Shown here in pieces: positions 28,094 through 36,905 of a stretch of DNA of 64,000 nt (positions are counted from its first letter, which is position 1; the number at the start of each line of letters is the position of its first letter). Made by a program: the position numbers and the translations under genes. Under the pieces are notes generated by a model. It did no database searches and was not told where the DNA came from. It saw only the letters and a program-made list of their open reading frames with translations. Source of the stretch: Ferribacterium limneticum (GTDB lineage: Bacteria; Pseudomonadota; Gammaproteobacteria; Burkholderiales; Rhodocyclaceae); the NCBI RefSeq assembly GCF_020510585.1, contig NZ_CP075190.1:3718001-3782000 (forward strand), in the 5' to 3' direction.

Positions 28094-29214
28094 GTCGCCA
28101 TCGCTTCGCGCGCCACGTTTTCAAAGGTTTCGACGACGCCGGCCCAACTGCGCGGCAGCATCGTCTGGCGCGCCGCTTCGGCCATTTCGCCGAGGCGCTC
28201 GGCTTCGTCGAGCATCCACAGCGCGCCATCGACGTAGCCGCGCTCATCGCCCGGCGAGGCGACCATGCCGTTTTTCTGCTGGGCGATCAGTTCGGCGGCC
28301 GCAGCGCTGCGGTAGGCGATGACCGGCAGGCCGCTGGCCATCGCCTCAGCGACGACGTTGCCGTAGGTTTCGGTCAGGCTGGGGAACAGAAAGAGGTCGG
28401 CGCTGGCGTAGTGCGCGGCGAGGTCCTCGCCGAGGCGCATGCCAGCAAAGTGGTGATCGGGATGATCGGCGGCCAGTTGTTTGGCCGACGGCCCGTCGCC
28501 GACCCAGACCATTTTGGCCTTGGGATGCCAGACCTGAATGGCGGCAAAGGTTTTTTTGACCAGCGCCAGATTTTTCTCGGCCGCCACCCGGCCGACGTAG
28601 AGACAAGCCGGCCCGTCGCCCTCGACGCCCCAGCTCTGGCGCAAGGCCTTGCTGCGCCGGGCCGGATCGTAGAGCTGCGTATCGACACCGCGGCCGACGA
28701 CGCGCACGCCGGTCAGCCCTTCGCCGGCCAGATCGGCGGCCAGCGCTGCCGTCGGCACCATGGTCGCCAGCGTCCTCCGGTGCAGGGTGCGCAGGTAGGC
28801 GGCGACGGCCGGGCGCATCCAGCCCATGCCGTAATGCACGCTGTAGCGGTCGAAATTGGTGTGGAAGCCTGAGGTGACCGGGATGCCCATCCGGCGCGCG
28901 ACGCTGACCGCCGACCAGCCGAGCGGCCCTTCGGTCACGACATGGACCAGATCGGGGCGCTGCTGGCGCCATTGGCGGGCCAGCCGACGCCCGGCCGGCA
29001 TGCCGAAGCGCAGGCCGGGGTAGCCGGGCAGCGGAAAGCCGGGCAAGGCCAGTTCATGCTCACTGCCGGCATCGCCCTTGCCCTGCCGTGGCCGGATGAC
29101 GCTGACCCGGTGGCCGCGTTCGCGCAGGCCGCCGACCAGCCGGCCGACCGTCATCGCGACGCCGTTAACCTCGGGCGGGAAGGTTTCCGTAACGAAAGCA
29201 ATAGCCAGCGACAT
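28084..29214 (-). CDS. GT4-family glycosyltransferase
   Basis: This 376-residue protein starts at 29214 with TGATG overlap to dgkA; a longer open frame runs through dgkA antisense and is not real. GT-B fold features are TETFPPEVNGVAMTVGRL, HVVTEGPLG, TSGFHTNFDRY, VGRVAAEKNL and FPSLTETYGNVVAEAMASG (the EX7E motif). It resembles MgtA/PimB-like transferases that add glucose or mannose to lipids. With dgkA alongside, a glycolipid or lipid-linked product is plausible but inferred. Confidence 0.88.
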   Translation of the reverse strand: MSLAIAFVTETFPPEVNGVAMTVGRLVGGLRERGHRVSVIRPRQGKGDAGSEHELALPGFPLPGYPGLRFGMPAGRRLARQWRQQRPDLVHVVTEGPLGWSAVSVARRMGIPVTSGFHTNFDRYSVHYGMGWMRPAVAAYLRTLHRRTLATMVPTAALAADLAGEGLTGVRVVGRGVDTQLYDPARRSKALRQSWGVEGDGPACLYVGRVAAEKNLALVKKTFAAIQVWHPKAKMVWVGDGPSAKQLAADHPDHHFAGMRLGEDLAAHYASADLFLFPSLTETYGNVVAEAMASGLPVIAYRSAAAAELIAQQKNGMVASPGDERGYVDGALWMLDEAERLGEMAEAARQTMLPRSWAGVVETFENVAREAMATQP

Positions 29215-29630
29215 CAGACGACCTCCATGAGCACGCAGCCCCAGACGGCCATAACGAGGATCAGCGAAACGAGCACCGCGGCGCTGCCGATATCCTTGGC
29301 GCGCTTGGCCAGGCGATGGTTTTCCAGGCTGACGCGGTCGACCACGGCTTCGATGGCCGAATTGAGCAACTCGACGATGAGCACGAGCAGCACGCTGGCG
29401 ATCATCAGGCCACGCCCCAGCCATGGCACGGGCAGCAGGAAAGCAGCGGGAATAAGCAGCGCCGCGAGAATGACTTCCTGGCGGAAGGCGTCTTCGCACA
29501 GGTAAGCGGCCTTGAGCCCGGCCAGCGAGTAAGTCAGCGCATTCCACACCCGGCGCAGTCCGGTCTTGCCTTTGAAGGGCGATTCGTTGGCCGGATCGAG
29601 GCCGAGTTCGTTCGACGAGGGTTCCTGCAT
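29214..29630 (-). CDS. dgkA: Diacylglycerol kinase
   Basis: This 138-residue integral membrane enzyme has three helices and the family signature LLNSAIEAVVDRVS followed by HRLAKRAKDIGSAAV. It recycles diacylglycerol to phosphatidate. The N-terminal extension of about 20 residues is normal. It overlaps the downstream glycosyltransferase by one base, so both come from one transcript. Confidence 0.95.
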   Translation of the reverse strand: MQEPSSNELGLDPANESPFKGKTGLRRVWNALTYSLAGLKAAYLCEDAFRQEVILAALLIPAAFLLPVPWLGRGLMIASVLLVLIVELLNSAIEAVVDRVSLENHRLAKRAKDIGSAAVLVSLILVMAVWGCVLMEVV

Positions 29631-29731
29631 GAAATCTCCGCGAAAGCGCTCACGTTAATCAGGCTGCGCTAAGCTTTGATGACAGCTAAAGTCATCGCTT
29701 TGTCACAATTCAAATCTACGCTCGTCTGGAT

Positions 29732-30421
29732 ATGCCCATGCGCCTGCTTTCCGCCCTGCTCCTCCTGCTCGCCATCACCGCAACAGCTCATGCCGCCCGC
29801 CCGATGATCACCGACGATGCGCGGCTGACCGATGGCGGCGCCTGCCAGGTCGAGTCCTGGGTGCACCTGCACGGTAGTCAGCATGAACTCTGGGCCTTGC
29901 CGGCCTGCAACCCGGGCGGCAATTTCGAGCTGACTTTCGGCGGCGCCCTGGCCTATGCCGACGGCCATCAGGAAAGCGGCGCCCTGGTCATCCAGGGCAA
30001 GACCCTGCTCAAGCCACTGGAAACCAACGGCTACGGCATCGGCTTGGCTGCCGGTTACGCCACGCAGCCAGGCAGCGCGCACACCGGCAACCCGTATTTC
30101 TACGTACCGGTCAGCTTTTCGCTGGCCGATGATCGGGTCGTCATCCATACCAACCTCGGCTACACGCGTGAACGCGAAAACCAGGAAAACCGGCTGACCT
30201 GGGGTGTCGGCAGCGAAATCCAGATCACCGACCGGGCCTGGCTGATCGCCGAGAGCTACGGCCAGGACAAGGGCAACCCCTTTTTCCAGATGGGCGTCCG
30301 CTACTGGATCGTCCCCGGCCACGTCCAGATCGACACCACCTACGGCAGCCGGTTCGGCGCCATCAGCGACCAGCACTGGTTCTCGATCGGTCTGCGCCTG
30401 ATCTCGCCGAGCTTGTTTTAG
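29732..30421 (+). CDS. Exported protein, probable outer-membrane barrel
   Basis: This 229-residue protein has a clear signal peptide (through TAHA-A). The mature part alternates polar and hydrophobic residues in short strands with Gly/Tyr turns (NGYGIGLAAGYATQ, NPYFYVPVSFSL, HTNLGYTRE) and ends ISPSLF with a terminal Phe, as outer-membrane beta-barrels do. It starts RPMITDDARLTDGGACQVE, a motif seen in transporter-like proteins of unknown function. It is a single gene, divergent from dgkA. Confidence 0.65.
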   Translation: MPMRLLSALLLLLAITATAHAARPMITDDARLTDGGACQVESWVHLHGSQHELWALPACNPGGNFELTFGGALAYADGHQESGALVIQGKTLLKPLETNGYGIGLAAGYATQPGSAHTGNPYFYVPVSFSLADDRVVIHTNLGYTRERENQENRLTWGVGSEIQITDRAWLIAESYGQDKGNPFFQMGVRYWIVPGHVQIDTTYGSRFGAISDQHWFSIGLRLISPSLF

Positions 30422-30512
30422 GTCAAGCGCAGCGAATCTGTCATGTTTCCGCAATGAAGCGGAAGCCAGCCTATGCTAAAAGGCTTAGTCTCGTTCATCC
30501 GGAAATGTAACC

Positions 30513-30887
30513 ATGGTTTTTTTCGAACTATTTACGCACAACCCGACCATCATCAAGGTCGCGCCGGGCGCCGCCCTGTTCTCCGAAAATGAGGACGGCC
30601 ACATGATGTACGTCCTGACCACCGGCACGGCCGAAGTCATCGTCAACAACCGGGTCGTTGAAAGCCTTGAGCATGGCAGCATCGTTGGCGAGATGGGCAT
30701 CGTTTCACCCGGGCCGCGTTCGGCCAGCGTCGTCGCGGTGACCGAATGCGAGTTCGTCGAAGTCGACGAAAAGCGCTTCCAGTTTCTTGTTCAGCAAACG
30801 CCGTTTTTCGCCACCCAGGTCATGCGCGTCATGGCCGAACGCATGCGCCGCGTCAATCAGCTGGTGGCGCCGCTCGAGGATATTTGA
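30513..30887 (+). CDS. Cyclic-nucleotide-binding domain protein, no DNA-binding domain
   Basis: This 124-residue protein is a single cNMP-binding fold: VAPGAALFSENEDGHMMYVL, then GSIVGEMGIVSPGPRSASVVA in the place of the phosphate-binding cassette, and a C-terminal helix. The family helix-turn-helix is absent, so it is not a direct transcription factor. It may act as a small sensor or partner. Its 3' end overlaps the converging small Cys-rich gene by 31 bases. Confidence 0.85.
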   Translation: MVFFELFTHNPTIIKVAPGAALFSENEDGHMMYVLTTGTAEVIVNNRVVESLEHGSIVGEMGIVSPGPRSASVVAVTECEFVEVDEKRFQFLVQQTPFFATQVMRVMAERMRRVNQLVAPLEDI

Positions 30888-31078
30888 ACGCCGGGTGCCA
30901 GCCGGTATTCGCCGCACCAGCCGTGCGGCCCGACGACCGGATGGCGCCAGTGATGCGCTTCGCGCGGCGAGCTGTCGCCGGCGAAGACCGGCGGATAGCG
31001 GTGGCACAGGCCGGTGAGCGCATCGCTCGGCCGGAAGTAGGCGCAGCGGATGCAGCAAGCGTCGGAATGGTCGTTCAT
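30857..31078 (-). CDS. Small Cys-rich conserved-type protein
   Basis: This 73-residue protein is read from ATG 31078. It has CCIRCAYFRP, then GLCHRYPP, HHWRHPVV and WCGEYR. This spacing (CxxC, then C-x-RYPP, then W-C-GE) recurs in small bacterial proteins of unknown role and suggests a metal site. The open frame continues upstream into the dispersed repeat, which I exclude. It follows the GT4 gene on the opposite end of the repeat. Confidence 0.55.
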   Translation of the reverse strand: MNDHSDACCIRCAYFRPSDALTGLCHRYPPVFAGDSSPREAHHWRHPVVGPHGWCGEYRLAPGVQISSSGATS

Positions 31079-31089
31079 CGGGCGGGCGA

Positions 31090-32271
31090 TCAGATTGCTA
31101 CGGTCAACCGGAATTTTTGGCCAATTTTGCAATCGGTCAGTTCACCGTAAAGGCGCGCCAGCCGTTCGGCCATCGCCACATCGGTCCATTCCTGCGCGAA
31201 AATCGGCGCTTCATCATTGAGGTGGCGCCATGCCTCGGGATGCTTGAGGAACTGGCCGAGCACTTCACCGAAAGCCCGCGGGTCGTTCGGCGGCGAGAAG
31301 GCGCCGCGGGCCGGCGCCAGGATGTCGATCGTTCCCATCTCCGACAGCGCGATGACCGGGACACCGGCCGCCATCGCCTCGAGCAAGACCAGCCCCTGCG
31401 TTTCGGTGCGCGACGCGAAGACGAAAACGTTGGCCGCCGCATAGCAATCGGGCAGGGCCTGCTGGCGGTCGAGGTAGCCGATGAACTGGACGGCATCCTG
31501 CAAACCCAGCGCCGCGGTCTGCGCCTTGAGGTCGGCCATGGCCGGGCCTTCGCCGGCGATCACGAGCAGGGCATCGGGCCGGATCTGGCGGGCCTGGACG
31601 AGGGCTTCGAGCAGGAAGCCGATATTTTTTTCATGGGCGACGCGGCCAACAAACAAGGCCATCGGCCGCGATTCGCCAATGCCGAATTTCTGGCGAAAGC
31701 GCATGCCGTTGCCGCCAGCAAACTGCGCCATCGGGATGCCGGTAGGCAGGACGTGCATCGGCGAGGTGACGCCATAGGACTCCAGGCGCTGACGCATGGC
31801 CGTCGACGGCACGATCACCGCATCGAGCTGATTGCATTGCCGCCGCGACAAGGCCCGCGCCTGGCCGCGCAGCCAGCTCGGCGGGATCGGCTTGGCGTAG
31901 TGCTGCAAGTACTCTTCGAACAGCGTGTGGTAGGTCGCCACCACCGGCAGGCCCAGCCGGCGCCCGGCCTTGAGACCGGCGTAGTGGGCGATGAACGGGG
32001 TCTGGACGTGGATCAGGTCGCAGTCCTGCGCCGCATCGAGCACGGCACGGTGCATCGCCCGCCAGCCGACCAGCCGGTCTTCGCGGTCGCCCGGCACCGG
32101 TCGGCCGGCGACACGAACGATGCCCGGCTCGTCAATCTCGTTGCCATAGCGCGGGACGACCAGTTTGACCTCGACGCCATGCGCCGACAGGGTGCGGCGG
32201 AAGGTCTCGATGGAGGTCGAAACGCCATTGACGCGGGGAAAATACACGTCGGAAACCATCAAAACACGCAT
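31090..32271 (-). CDS. GT4-family glycosyltransferase, C-terminus encoded by a repeat
   Basis: This 393-residue GT-B enzyme starts VLMVSDVYFPRVNGVSTSIE and shows HVQTPFIAHY, TYHTLFEEY, VGRVAHEKNI and FVFASRTETQGLVLLEAMAAG. It is close in type to the GT4 enzyme at 28084 and both probably glycosylate lipids or envelope carbohydrate. The last 13 residues (CKIGQKFRLTVAI) and the approach to the stop codon come from a dispersed 40-bp repeat, so the natural C-terminus was altered. It lies one base from the LpxH-like gene upstream. Confidence 0.88.
   Translation of the reverse strand: MRVLMVSDVYFPRVNGVSTSIETFRRTLSAHGVEVKLVVPRYGNEIDEPGIVRVAGRPVPGDREDRLVGWRAMHRAVLDAAQDCDLIHVQTPFIAHYAGLKAGRRLGLPVVATYHTLFEEYLQHYAKPIPPSWLRGQARALSRRQCNQLDAVIVPSTAMRQRLESYGVTSPMHVLPTGIPMAQFAGGNGMRFRQKFGIGESRPMALFVGRVAHEKNIGFLLEALVQARQIRPDALLVIAGEGPAMADLKAQTAALGLQDAVQFIGYLDRQQALPDCYAAANVFVFASRTETQGLVLLEAMAAGVPVIALSEMGTIDILAPARGAFSPPNDPRAFGEVLGQFLKHPEAWRHLNDEAPIFAQEWTDVAMAERLARLYGELTDCKIGQKFRLTVAI
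31093..31133 (-). repeat. Dispersed 40-bp repeat, copy 4 (3' end of a coding region)
   Basis: Minus strand: GATTGCAAAATTGGCC, spacer, CCGGTTGACCGTAGCAATC, with GATTGC/GCAATC inverted ends. It encodes the final residues of the GT4 enzyme. Confidence 0.85.
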
Positions 32272-32272
32272 C

Positions 32273-33058
32273 TCAGGCCTCTACAGTTTCGGCAACGGGG
32301 GCGGCCAGCATGGGCAGCGGCTTTTGTTCGCCCCAGGTGACCAGTTCGAGCCGCCCGTCGAAGTGTTCGACGATGGCCGTGCAGGAATCGACCCAGTCGC
32401 CGCAATTCACGTATGTCAGGCCGTCGATCTCGCGGATCGTCGCCCAGTGGATGTGGCCGCAGATGACGCCGTCCAGGCCGCGCTCCTTGGCATGGTGGAT
32501 GGCTGATTCCTCGAAATCGAAAATGAAGGTCAGCGCCGTCTTGACCTTGCGCTTGGCGTAGCCGGCCAGCGACCAGTAACCCGAAATGCCGAGCTTGCGC
32601 CGCCCCCACGACAACAGGCTGTTGATGCGGACGAGCAGTTCGTAAGCCTTGTCGCCAAGCACCGCGACCCAGCGATGATGACGCGTCACTTGGTCGAACT
32701 GGTCGCCGTGGATGAGCAGGAAGCGGCGGCCATCGGCCGTTTCGTGCACCAGTTCGTCGATGACCTCGACCTCGCCGAAAACAATGCCGCAGTAATCGCG
32801 CAGCACTTCGTCGTGATTGCCGGGGATGAAGACCACCCGGTCGCCATGGCGGGCCCGGCGGAGCAGTTTCTGGACGACGGTGTTCTGCGCTTGCGACCAG
32901 TTGATGCTGCGGCTCATCGCCCAGAAATCGACGATGTCGCCGATCAGGAAAGTCTGTTCGGCCGGGTGTTCGCGCAGGAAATCGAGGAGTCTGTCCGCCT
33001 GGCACGCCCGCGTGCCAAGGTGGATGTCGGAGAGAAATACGCTTCTGACCTTGGGCAT
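32273..33058 (-). CDS. UDP-2,3-diacylglucosamine diphosphatase-like metallophosphoesterase
   Basis: This 261-residue calcineurin-like hydrolase has the five metal motifs: SDIHLG, GDIVDFW, GNHDE, HGDQFD and GHIHW. It resembles the LpxH-related family rather than classical LpxH in length and details. LpxH-type enzymes make lipid X for lipid A synthesis, but this group often carries out related phosphoester cleavage, so I do not assign lpxH. It is co-directional with the GT4 gene. Confidence 0.85.
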   Translation of the reverse strand: MPKVRSVFLSDIHLGTRACQADRLLDFLREHPAEQTFLIGDIVDFWAMSRSINWSQAQNTVVQKLLRRARHGDRVVFIPGNHDEVLRDYCGIVFGEVEVIDELVHETADGRRFLLIHGDQFDQVTRHHRWVAVLGDKAYELLVRINSLLSWGRRKLGISGYWSLAGYAKRKVKTALTFIFDFEESAIHHAKERGLDGVICGHIHWATIREIDGLTYVNCGDWVDSCTAIVEHFDGRLELVTWGEQKPLPMLAAPVAETVEA

Positions 33059-33154
33059 GGCCGCACGATACGGCCGGCCCGTGACCCCAAAGTTACTGTT
33101 TCATTAAGCTTTTATTGCGATGGCCACGGACAAAGGCGCAGACCTTCCCCAGCC

Positions 33155-33195
33155 ATTTCATTTTTGGGCCTTTTTCCCGGTTGACCGTGGGATTC
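33155..33195 (+). repeat. Dispersed 40-bp repeat, copy 5
   Basis: Reads ATTTCATTTTTGGGCC, T-run, CCCGGTTGACCGTGGGATTC. It lies in the gap between the SEL1 protein gene (stop side) and the LpxH-like gene (start side). Confidence 0.88.
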
Positions 33196-33258
33196 AGCGG
33201 AAACAGCCAATCAATGATTTTCGCCTGGCCGCTGGCCGGGATTTGTCCCGCCAATTCG

Positions 33259-34041
33259 CTATTTCGGACGGACGAGGGCCGCTGCCGGTTGTGTCGGCAT
33301 GGACAACTCTAGCGCTACCTTCAACGGCTCTTCGCCCATCGTCCGAACCAGCGCCTCGCGCTCCAGCACGGCGTCCGTTTGCTTGGCGGCAGCGGCCCGA
33401 CTGAGCCAGACGTAGGCGCGAGCCGAATCTTGCGTCACCCCAACGCCATCGCGATAAAACCGCCCCAGCTCGAGCATCGCTTCGGGATTTCCTGTCGCCG
33501 CCGCCAACTGCACCCATTTAGCCGCCCGCTCGACATCCTTCGGGCGATTATTCCCGGTTGCCAGGTCTCGTCCGAGCTCAAGCATCGCACCGGCATCACC
33601 ATTCTCGGCGGCTTCCAGCTGTTTTTGGGCACGCGCAGCCTGATCTTTGCTGACATCGGCAACTCCGCCTGCGGTCATGAGTCGTGTCGGCGCGCCAGTC
33701 GTGCTTGCATCCGAGTGCGCAGTTGAGGCCAGCCCGACATGCCCGCTTTTCGCTTCGTCGATGCCGTCAAGCCAAAGGTCGACGGCAACAAAAACCCCGA
33801 AGCCGAGCAGTACGCCGGCCGTCACGTTGAGCATGATCCGCTCCGCGGAAGCGTTGTTGCTGGCCAGAAAGCGATGCGTGCAGTCATTGCAGCGATAGGG
33901 GCGCAAACCGTCCGAGCCAAGTTTTTCTGTTTTCGAATGCCATCTTGAATGCCGGCAGTCCGTGCCATTGCACACCGGGCACTTTAGTCCGATCCCGACG
34001 AGGCGCGCGATATCGAGGTATTTCAGGATCGATGAAGGCAT
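33259..34041 (-). CDS. SEL1/TPR-like repeat membrane protein with N-terminal zinc ribbon
   Basis: This 260-residue protein has an N-terminal zinc ribbon (CPVCNGTDC, then YRCNDCTHRF, about 21-58), one membrane helix (71-88) and, after a linker, two or three SEL1-like repeats (NGDAGAMLELGRDLATG, TGNPEAMLELGRFYRDG). SEL1 repeats mediate protein contacts. The topology is probably ribbon inside, repeats outside. No function can be assigned. It stands alone between the repeat copy and an AT-rich gap. Confidence 0.75.
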   Translation of the reverse strand: MPSSILKYLDIARLVGIGLKCPVCNGTDCRHSRWHSKTEKLGSDGLRPYRCNDCTHRFLASNNASAERIMLNVTAGVLLGFGVFVAVDLWLDGIDEAKSGHVGLASTAHSDASTTGAPTRLMTAGGVADVSKDQAARAQKQLEAAENGDAGAMLELGRDLATGNNRPKDVERAAKWVQLAAATGNPEAMLELGRFYRDGVGVTQDSARAYVWLSRAAAAKQTDAVLEREALVRTMGEEPLKVALELSMPTQPAAALVRPK

Positions 34042-34307
34042 ATCTGCAACCGCGCTTTAATTGGAAGGCTGGTCTTGATCAACAGTTGATTGGCAGTCAT
34101 CGTTTGGATCAACTTGCGCCGGGTATTCGTCCTTAACAACCACCATGACCATGGGATTCCTTTTCTGTCGACTAATTCACCAAGGTGTCGAATTAACTGG
34201 AATACCAAACAGTACGAATTATTGGCCAAGATTGCAATTGGCATAGCGGTTGTTGCTTTTCGGGAAAACTCAAATAAGCATGACAGCGCAGTCCGCAAAC
34301 CAGTGAA

Positions 34308-35144
34308 TCAGCCGGCTGGATGTTCCGCCACAAGCCCTTCCAGCGGCCGGTTCGCGGCTTGCCAGCCACCGCGCAGCAAGGGCCGCAGATAGAACAGGAC
34401 GAAACCGCCCAGCCCCCACAGGCATGCGACAATACGCCACGGGCGGGTATCCGGGTAACCCTGGCCGTCGAACGGCAGTGTGGCGACGGCGACAACGGCG
34501 ATGGCAACCAGTATCCAATGGGCGCGTACGCCCAGTCCCCAGCGGAATTTCCGGGTCAGGCGCAAGCCGGCCCAACCGCCAACCAGGCCGATCAGCGCGC
34601 CGGCCAACACATCGACCGGCCAGTGGGCGCCGACGGCAATGCGCGAAAACGCGGCCAGCGTGGCAATGATGACGATGGGCAGGGCACGCCACCAGCCGAG
34701 CAGGGCCAGCCAGGCGACGATAAACGAGAAAGCCGAAACGCTATGGCCGGACGGGAAGCTGTGCGCCGTCAGCCGGGCGCCGATGATGGTGATCTGGCTG
34801 GCATCAAGCACGGCGGCCGGGCGCGGCAGGTCGAACCAGACCTTGAAGCCGCGGCTCATCGCCCCGGCGAGCAGCGCGCCGACGACCAGCGCCCAGAATA
34901 CGCGCGGATAGCGCAGGCAGAAGGGCAGCATCAGAGCGAGCTGGACGCGGCCGTCGCCAAGCGTCGTCAGGCTTTCCCAGAGCCAAGGTGGCAAAACCTG
35001 ACTGGCCGCCTGGGCCGGAATGAAGCCGGCGTACCAGTCACCAGTCTGACCGATGGCGACCAGGCCGAGCGCGAAAATCAGGCACAGGCCGAGGATGGAA
35101 GCGTCGAAAATCGGGTTCCGGGCGTGCAAGCCCTGATCGTTCAT
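34308..35144 (-). CDS. PAP2-family phosphatase (membrane)
   Basis: This 278-residue protein has about six hydrophobic helices and the complete PAP2 signature: KVWFDLPRP, then FPSGHS, then SRIAVGAHWPVDVLAG. Such enzymes dephosphorylate lipid pyrophosphates (undecaprenyl-PP, phosphatidate or lipid A). Its start overlaps the end of the ArnT-like gene by 4 bases, so both act together, likely on envelope lipids. Substrate is not determinable here. Confidence 0.88.
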   Translation of the reverse strand: MNDQGLHARNPIFDASILGLCLIFALGLVAIGQTGDWYAGFIPAQAASQVLPPWLWESLTTLGDGRVQLALMLPFCLRYPRVFWALVVGALLAGAMSRGFKVWFDLPRPAAVLDASQITIIGARLTAHSFPSGHSVSAFSFIVAWLALLGWWRALPIVIIATLAAFSRIAVGAHWPVDVLAGALIGLVGGWAGLRLTRKFRWGLGVRAHWILVAIAVVAVATLPFDGQGYPDTRPWRIVACLWGLGGFVLFYLRPLLRGGWQAANRPLEGLVAEHPAG

Positions 35145-36772
35145 GGTTTTGCCTCGCGCTCGACGCGGGCCACTGTGACAAAGCTGCGTTGATAGACGTC
35201 GCGCAGCACGAGGTTCGGCGCGAGCAGGGCCTGCACTTCATGCTTGCGATCGGTGCGCGTGAACACGAGTTGGCCAAGTTCAGGCACCCGTGTCGGCGTC
35301 GCTGCCTGCCGATAGACGCTGAAGCTCGGCATGATGATGCGCCAGGCGACGACATTCGTTTCGCCGCTCTGCTTGACCAGCAAGGCCGCTTCGCGCACCG
35401 GGCCTTGGGTGACGTCGATGGCGCGCGGCGCGATGACGAGAGCGACCGTCGCCGCCTGCAGCAGACCGGCGAGAACCAGCCCCTGCCAGACCGGCAGGCG
35501 GCGCCAGAAGGCCAGGCCGATGACGGCGATGGCGAGCAGTGGCAACAGCCAGCGCGCTTCGTCGGCGAAGGCGACGGTCAGGCCGTCGAGCAGGAACTTC
35601 TCGAACGGTCGACTGGCCTTGCCGGCGGCGAAGGCCAGCACTTCCGGCAAAACGGCGAGGAGCAGCGCAAAGAGGATCATCGGTACGAAGGCCAGCCAGC
35701 GCCGCTCGAAATCGAGCCGATTGCGGGCGAGCAGGATGAAGACCGGCGTGCAGCCGTAGAGCAGGTAATGCGGCAACTGTGTGCCGGAGAACGAGAAGAA
35801 GGCGAAGACGACGACGAACCAGATAATCAGGAAGCGTTCGAACAGCGCCCCGCTGTCGCTCTGGCGCAGCGCGCCGGCCAGCTTGCCGGCGATGGCGAAC
35901 AGCCAGCCGGTGAAGGGCAGCAGGATGAAGGGCAGCACCGCGAAGTAGTACCACCAGCGCCCGCCGTGGCCTTCAAAGGTATCGGCGTAGCGGTTGATGT
36001 TGTGCTTGAGGTAGAAGCCGCGGAAGAAGGCGTCGCCCTGATCGAGGTAGACCGCGACGTGCCACGGCACGACGATGGCCAGGAAAAGCAGCCAGCCCGG
36101 CCAGAAAAAGACGGCTTTGAGCCAGTCGCGCCAGGCGCCGGCCGAGACAAAAAAGAGGCCGCTGATGAGCAGCGGAAAGAAGACCGCAACCGGCCCCTTG
36201 GCCAGGAAACCGAGGCCGAGCGCGGCGTACACGCCGAACAGCAGGCGGCGTGTTTTGGCCGCCGGCTTGCCATCCCGGCAGGCGCAGAAGAAGTCGTAGA
36301 TGCCGAACATGGCCAGGGCGATGAGCAGGTTGAGCAGCGCATCGGCAATCGCCGCCTTGGCGATGAAGCCGACGACCAGCGTCAACGCCATGACCAGCGA
36401 GGCGATCTGCGCCGTCATCTGGTTGCCGTGGCGGACGCAGAAACGGAATAGCGCGAACACCCAAAGCGCGGAAAAAATGATCGACGGCAGGCGGAAGCCG
36501 ATTTCGCTGACGCCGAGCATGGCGACCGAGGCGGCCTGTGCCCAGTAGATCAGGATCGGCTTGTCGTGACGTGGCGCGTCGTTGAGGGTCGGCGAAACCA
36601 GATTGCCGCGCGCCATCATTTCGCGCGTCGCTTCGGAGAAGGCGCCCTCGTCGACATCGGTCAGCGGCAGGCTGTAGGCATTCAGGAAAAAGGCCAGGAA
36701 GAGCGCCAGCAACAGGCTGAACGGCGAGAGCAGAAAACGCTCAACGGACAGGGGCAGGGATCGAAATTGCAT
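35141..36772 (-). CDS. ArnT-like glycosyltransferase family 39/83 membrane protein
   Basis: This 543-residue protein has about twelve hydrophobic helices. The N-terminal loop DVDEGAFSEATREMMARG holds the acidic pair typical of GT-C enzymes that use polyprenyl-phosphate-linked sugars, and PRHDKPILIYW follows. ArnT moves aminoarabinose to lipid A and relatives move mannose or other sugars. No arn genes are nearby, so the donor is unknown. It is upstream of and overlapping the PAP2 gene, which could recycle the polyprenyl carrier. Confidence 0.85.
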   Translation of the reverse strand: MQFRSLPLSVERFLLSPFSLLLALFLAFFLNAYSLPLTDVDEGAFSEATREMMARGNLVSPTLNDAPRHDKPILIYWAQAASVAMLGVSEIGFRLPSIIFSALWVFALFRFCVRHGNQMTAQIASLVMALTLVVGFIAKAAIADALLNLLIALAMFGIYDFFCACRDGKPAAKTRRLLFGVYAALGLGFLAKGPVAVFFPLLISGLFFVSAGAWRDWLKAVFFWPGWLLFLAIVVPWHVAVYLDQGDAFFRGFYLKHNINRYADTFEGHGGRWWYYFAVLPFILLPFTGWLFAIAGKLAGALRQSDSGALFERFLIIWFVVVFAFFSFSGTQLPHYLLYGCTPVFILLARNRLDFERRWLAFVPMILFALLLAVLPEVLAFAAGKASRPFEKFLLDGLTVAFADEARWLLPLLAIAVIGLAFWRRLPVWQGLVLAGLLQAATVALVIAPRAIDVTQGPVREAALLVKQSGETNVVAWRIIMPSFSVYRQAATPTRVPELGQLVFTRTDRKHEVQALLAPNLVLRDVYQRSFVTVARVEREAKP

Positions 36773-36837
36773 CGCGGCATTATAAGGCAGCGTCAGGCGC
36801 CAACCAGCCGCCGGAAGACGTCTGGCTTGACGATGCT

Positions 36838-36873
36838 GCGGTCGACGCCTAAATTCGGCCAGATTTCAAATTC
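36838..36873 (-). repeat. Degenerate copy of the dispersed 40-bp repeat, copy 10
   Basis: The plus strand reads CGGTCGACGCCT then AAATTCGGCCAGATTTCAAA, matching the reverse complement of the repeat with several changes in the middle. It lies in the promoter region of purT. Confidence 0.45.
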
Positions 36874-36905
36874 ACGTTTCGCATCCACCGCTCCGAGGAA
36901 ACCCC

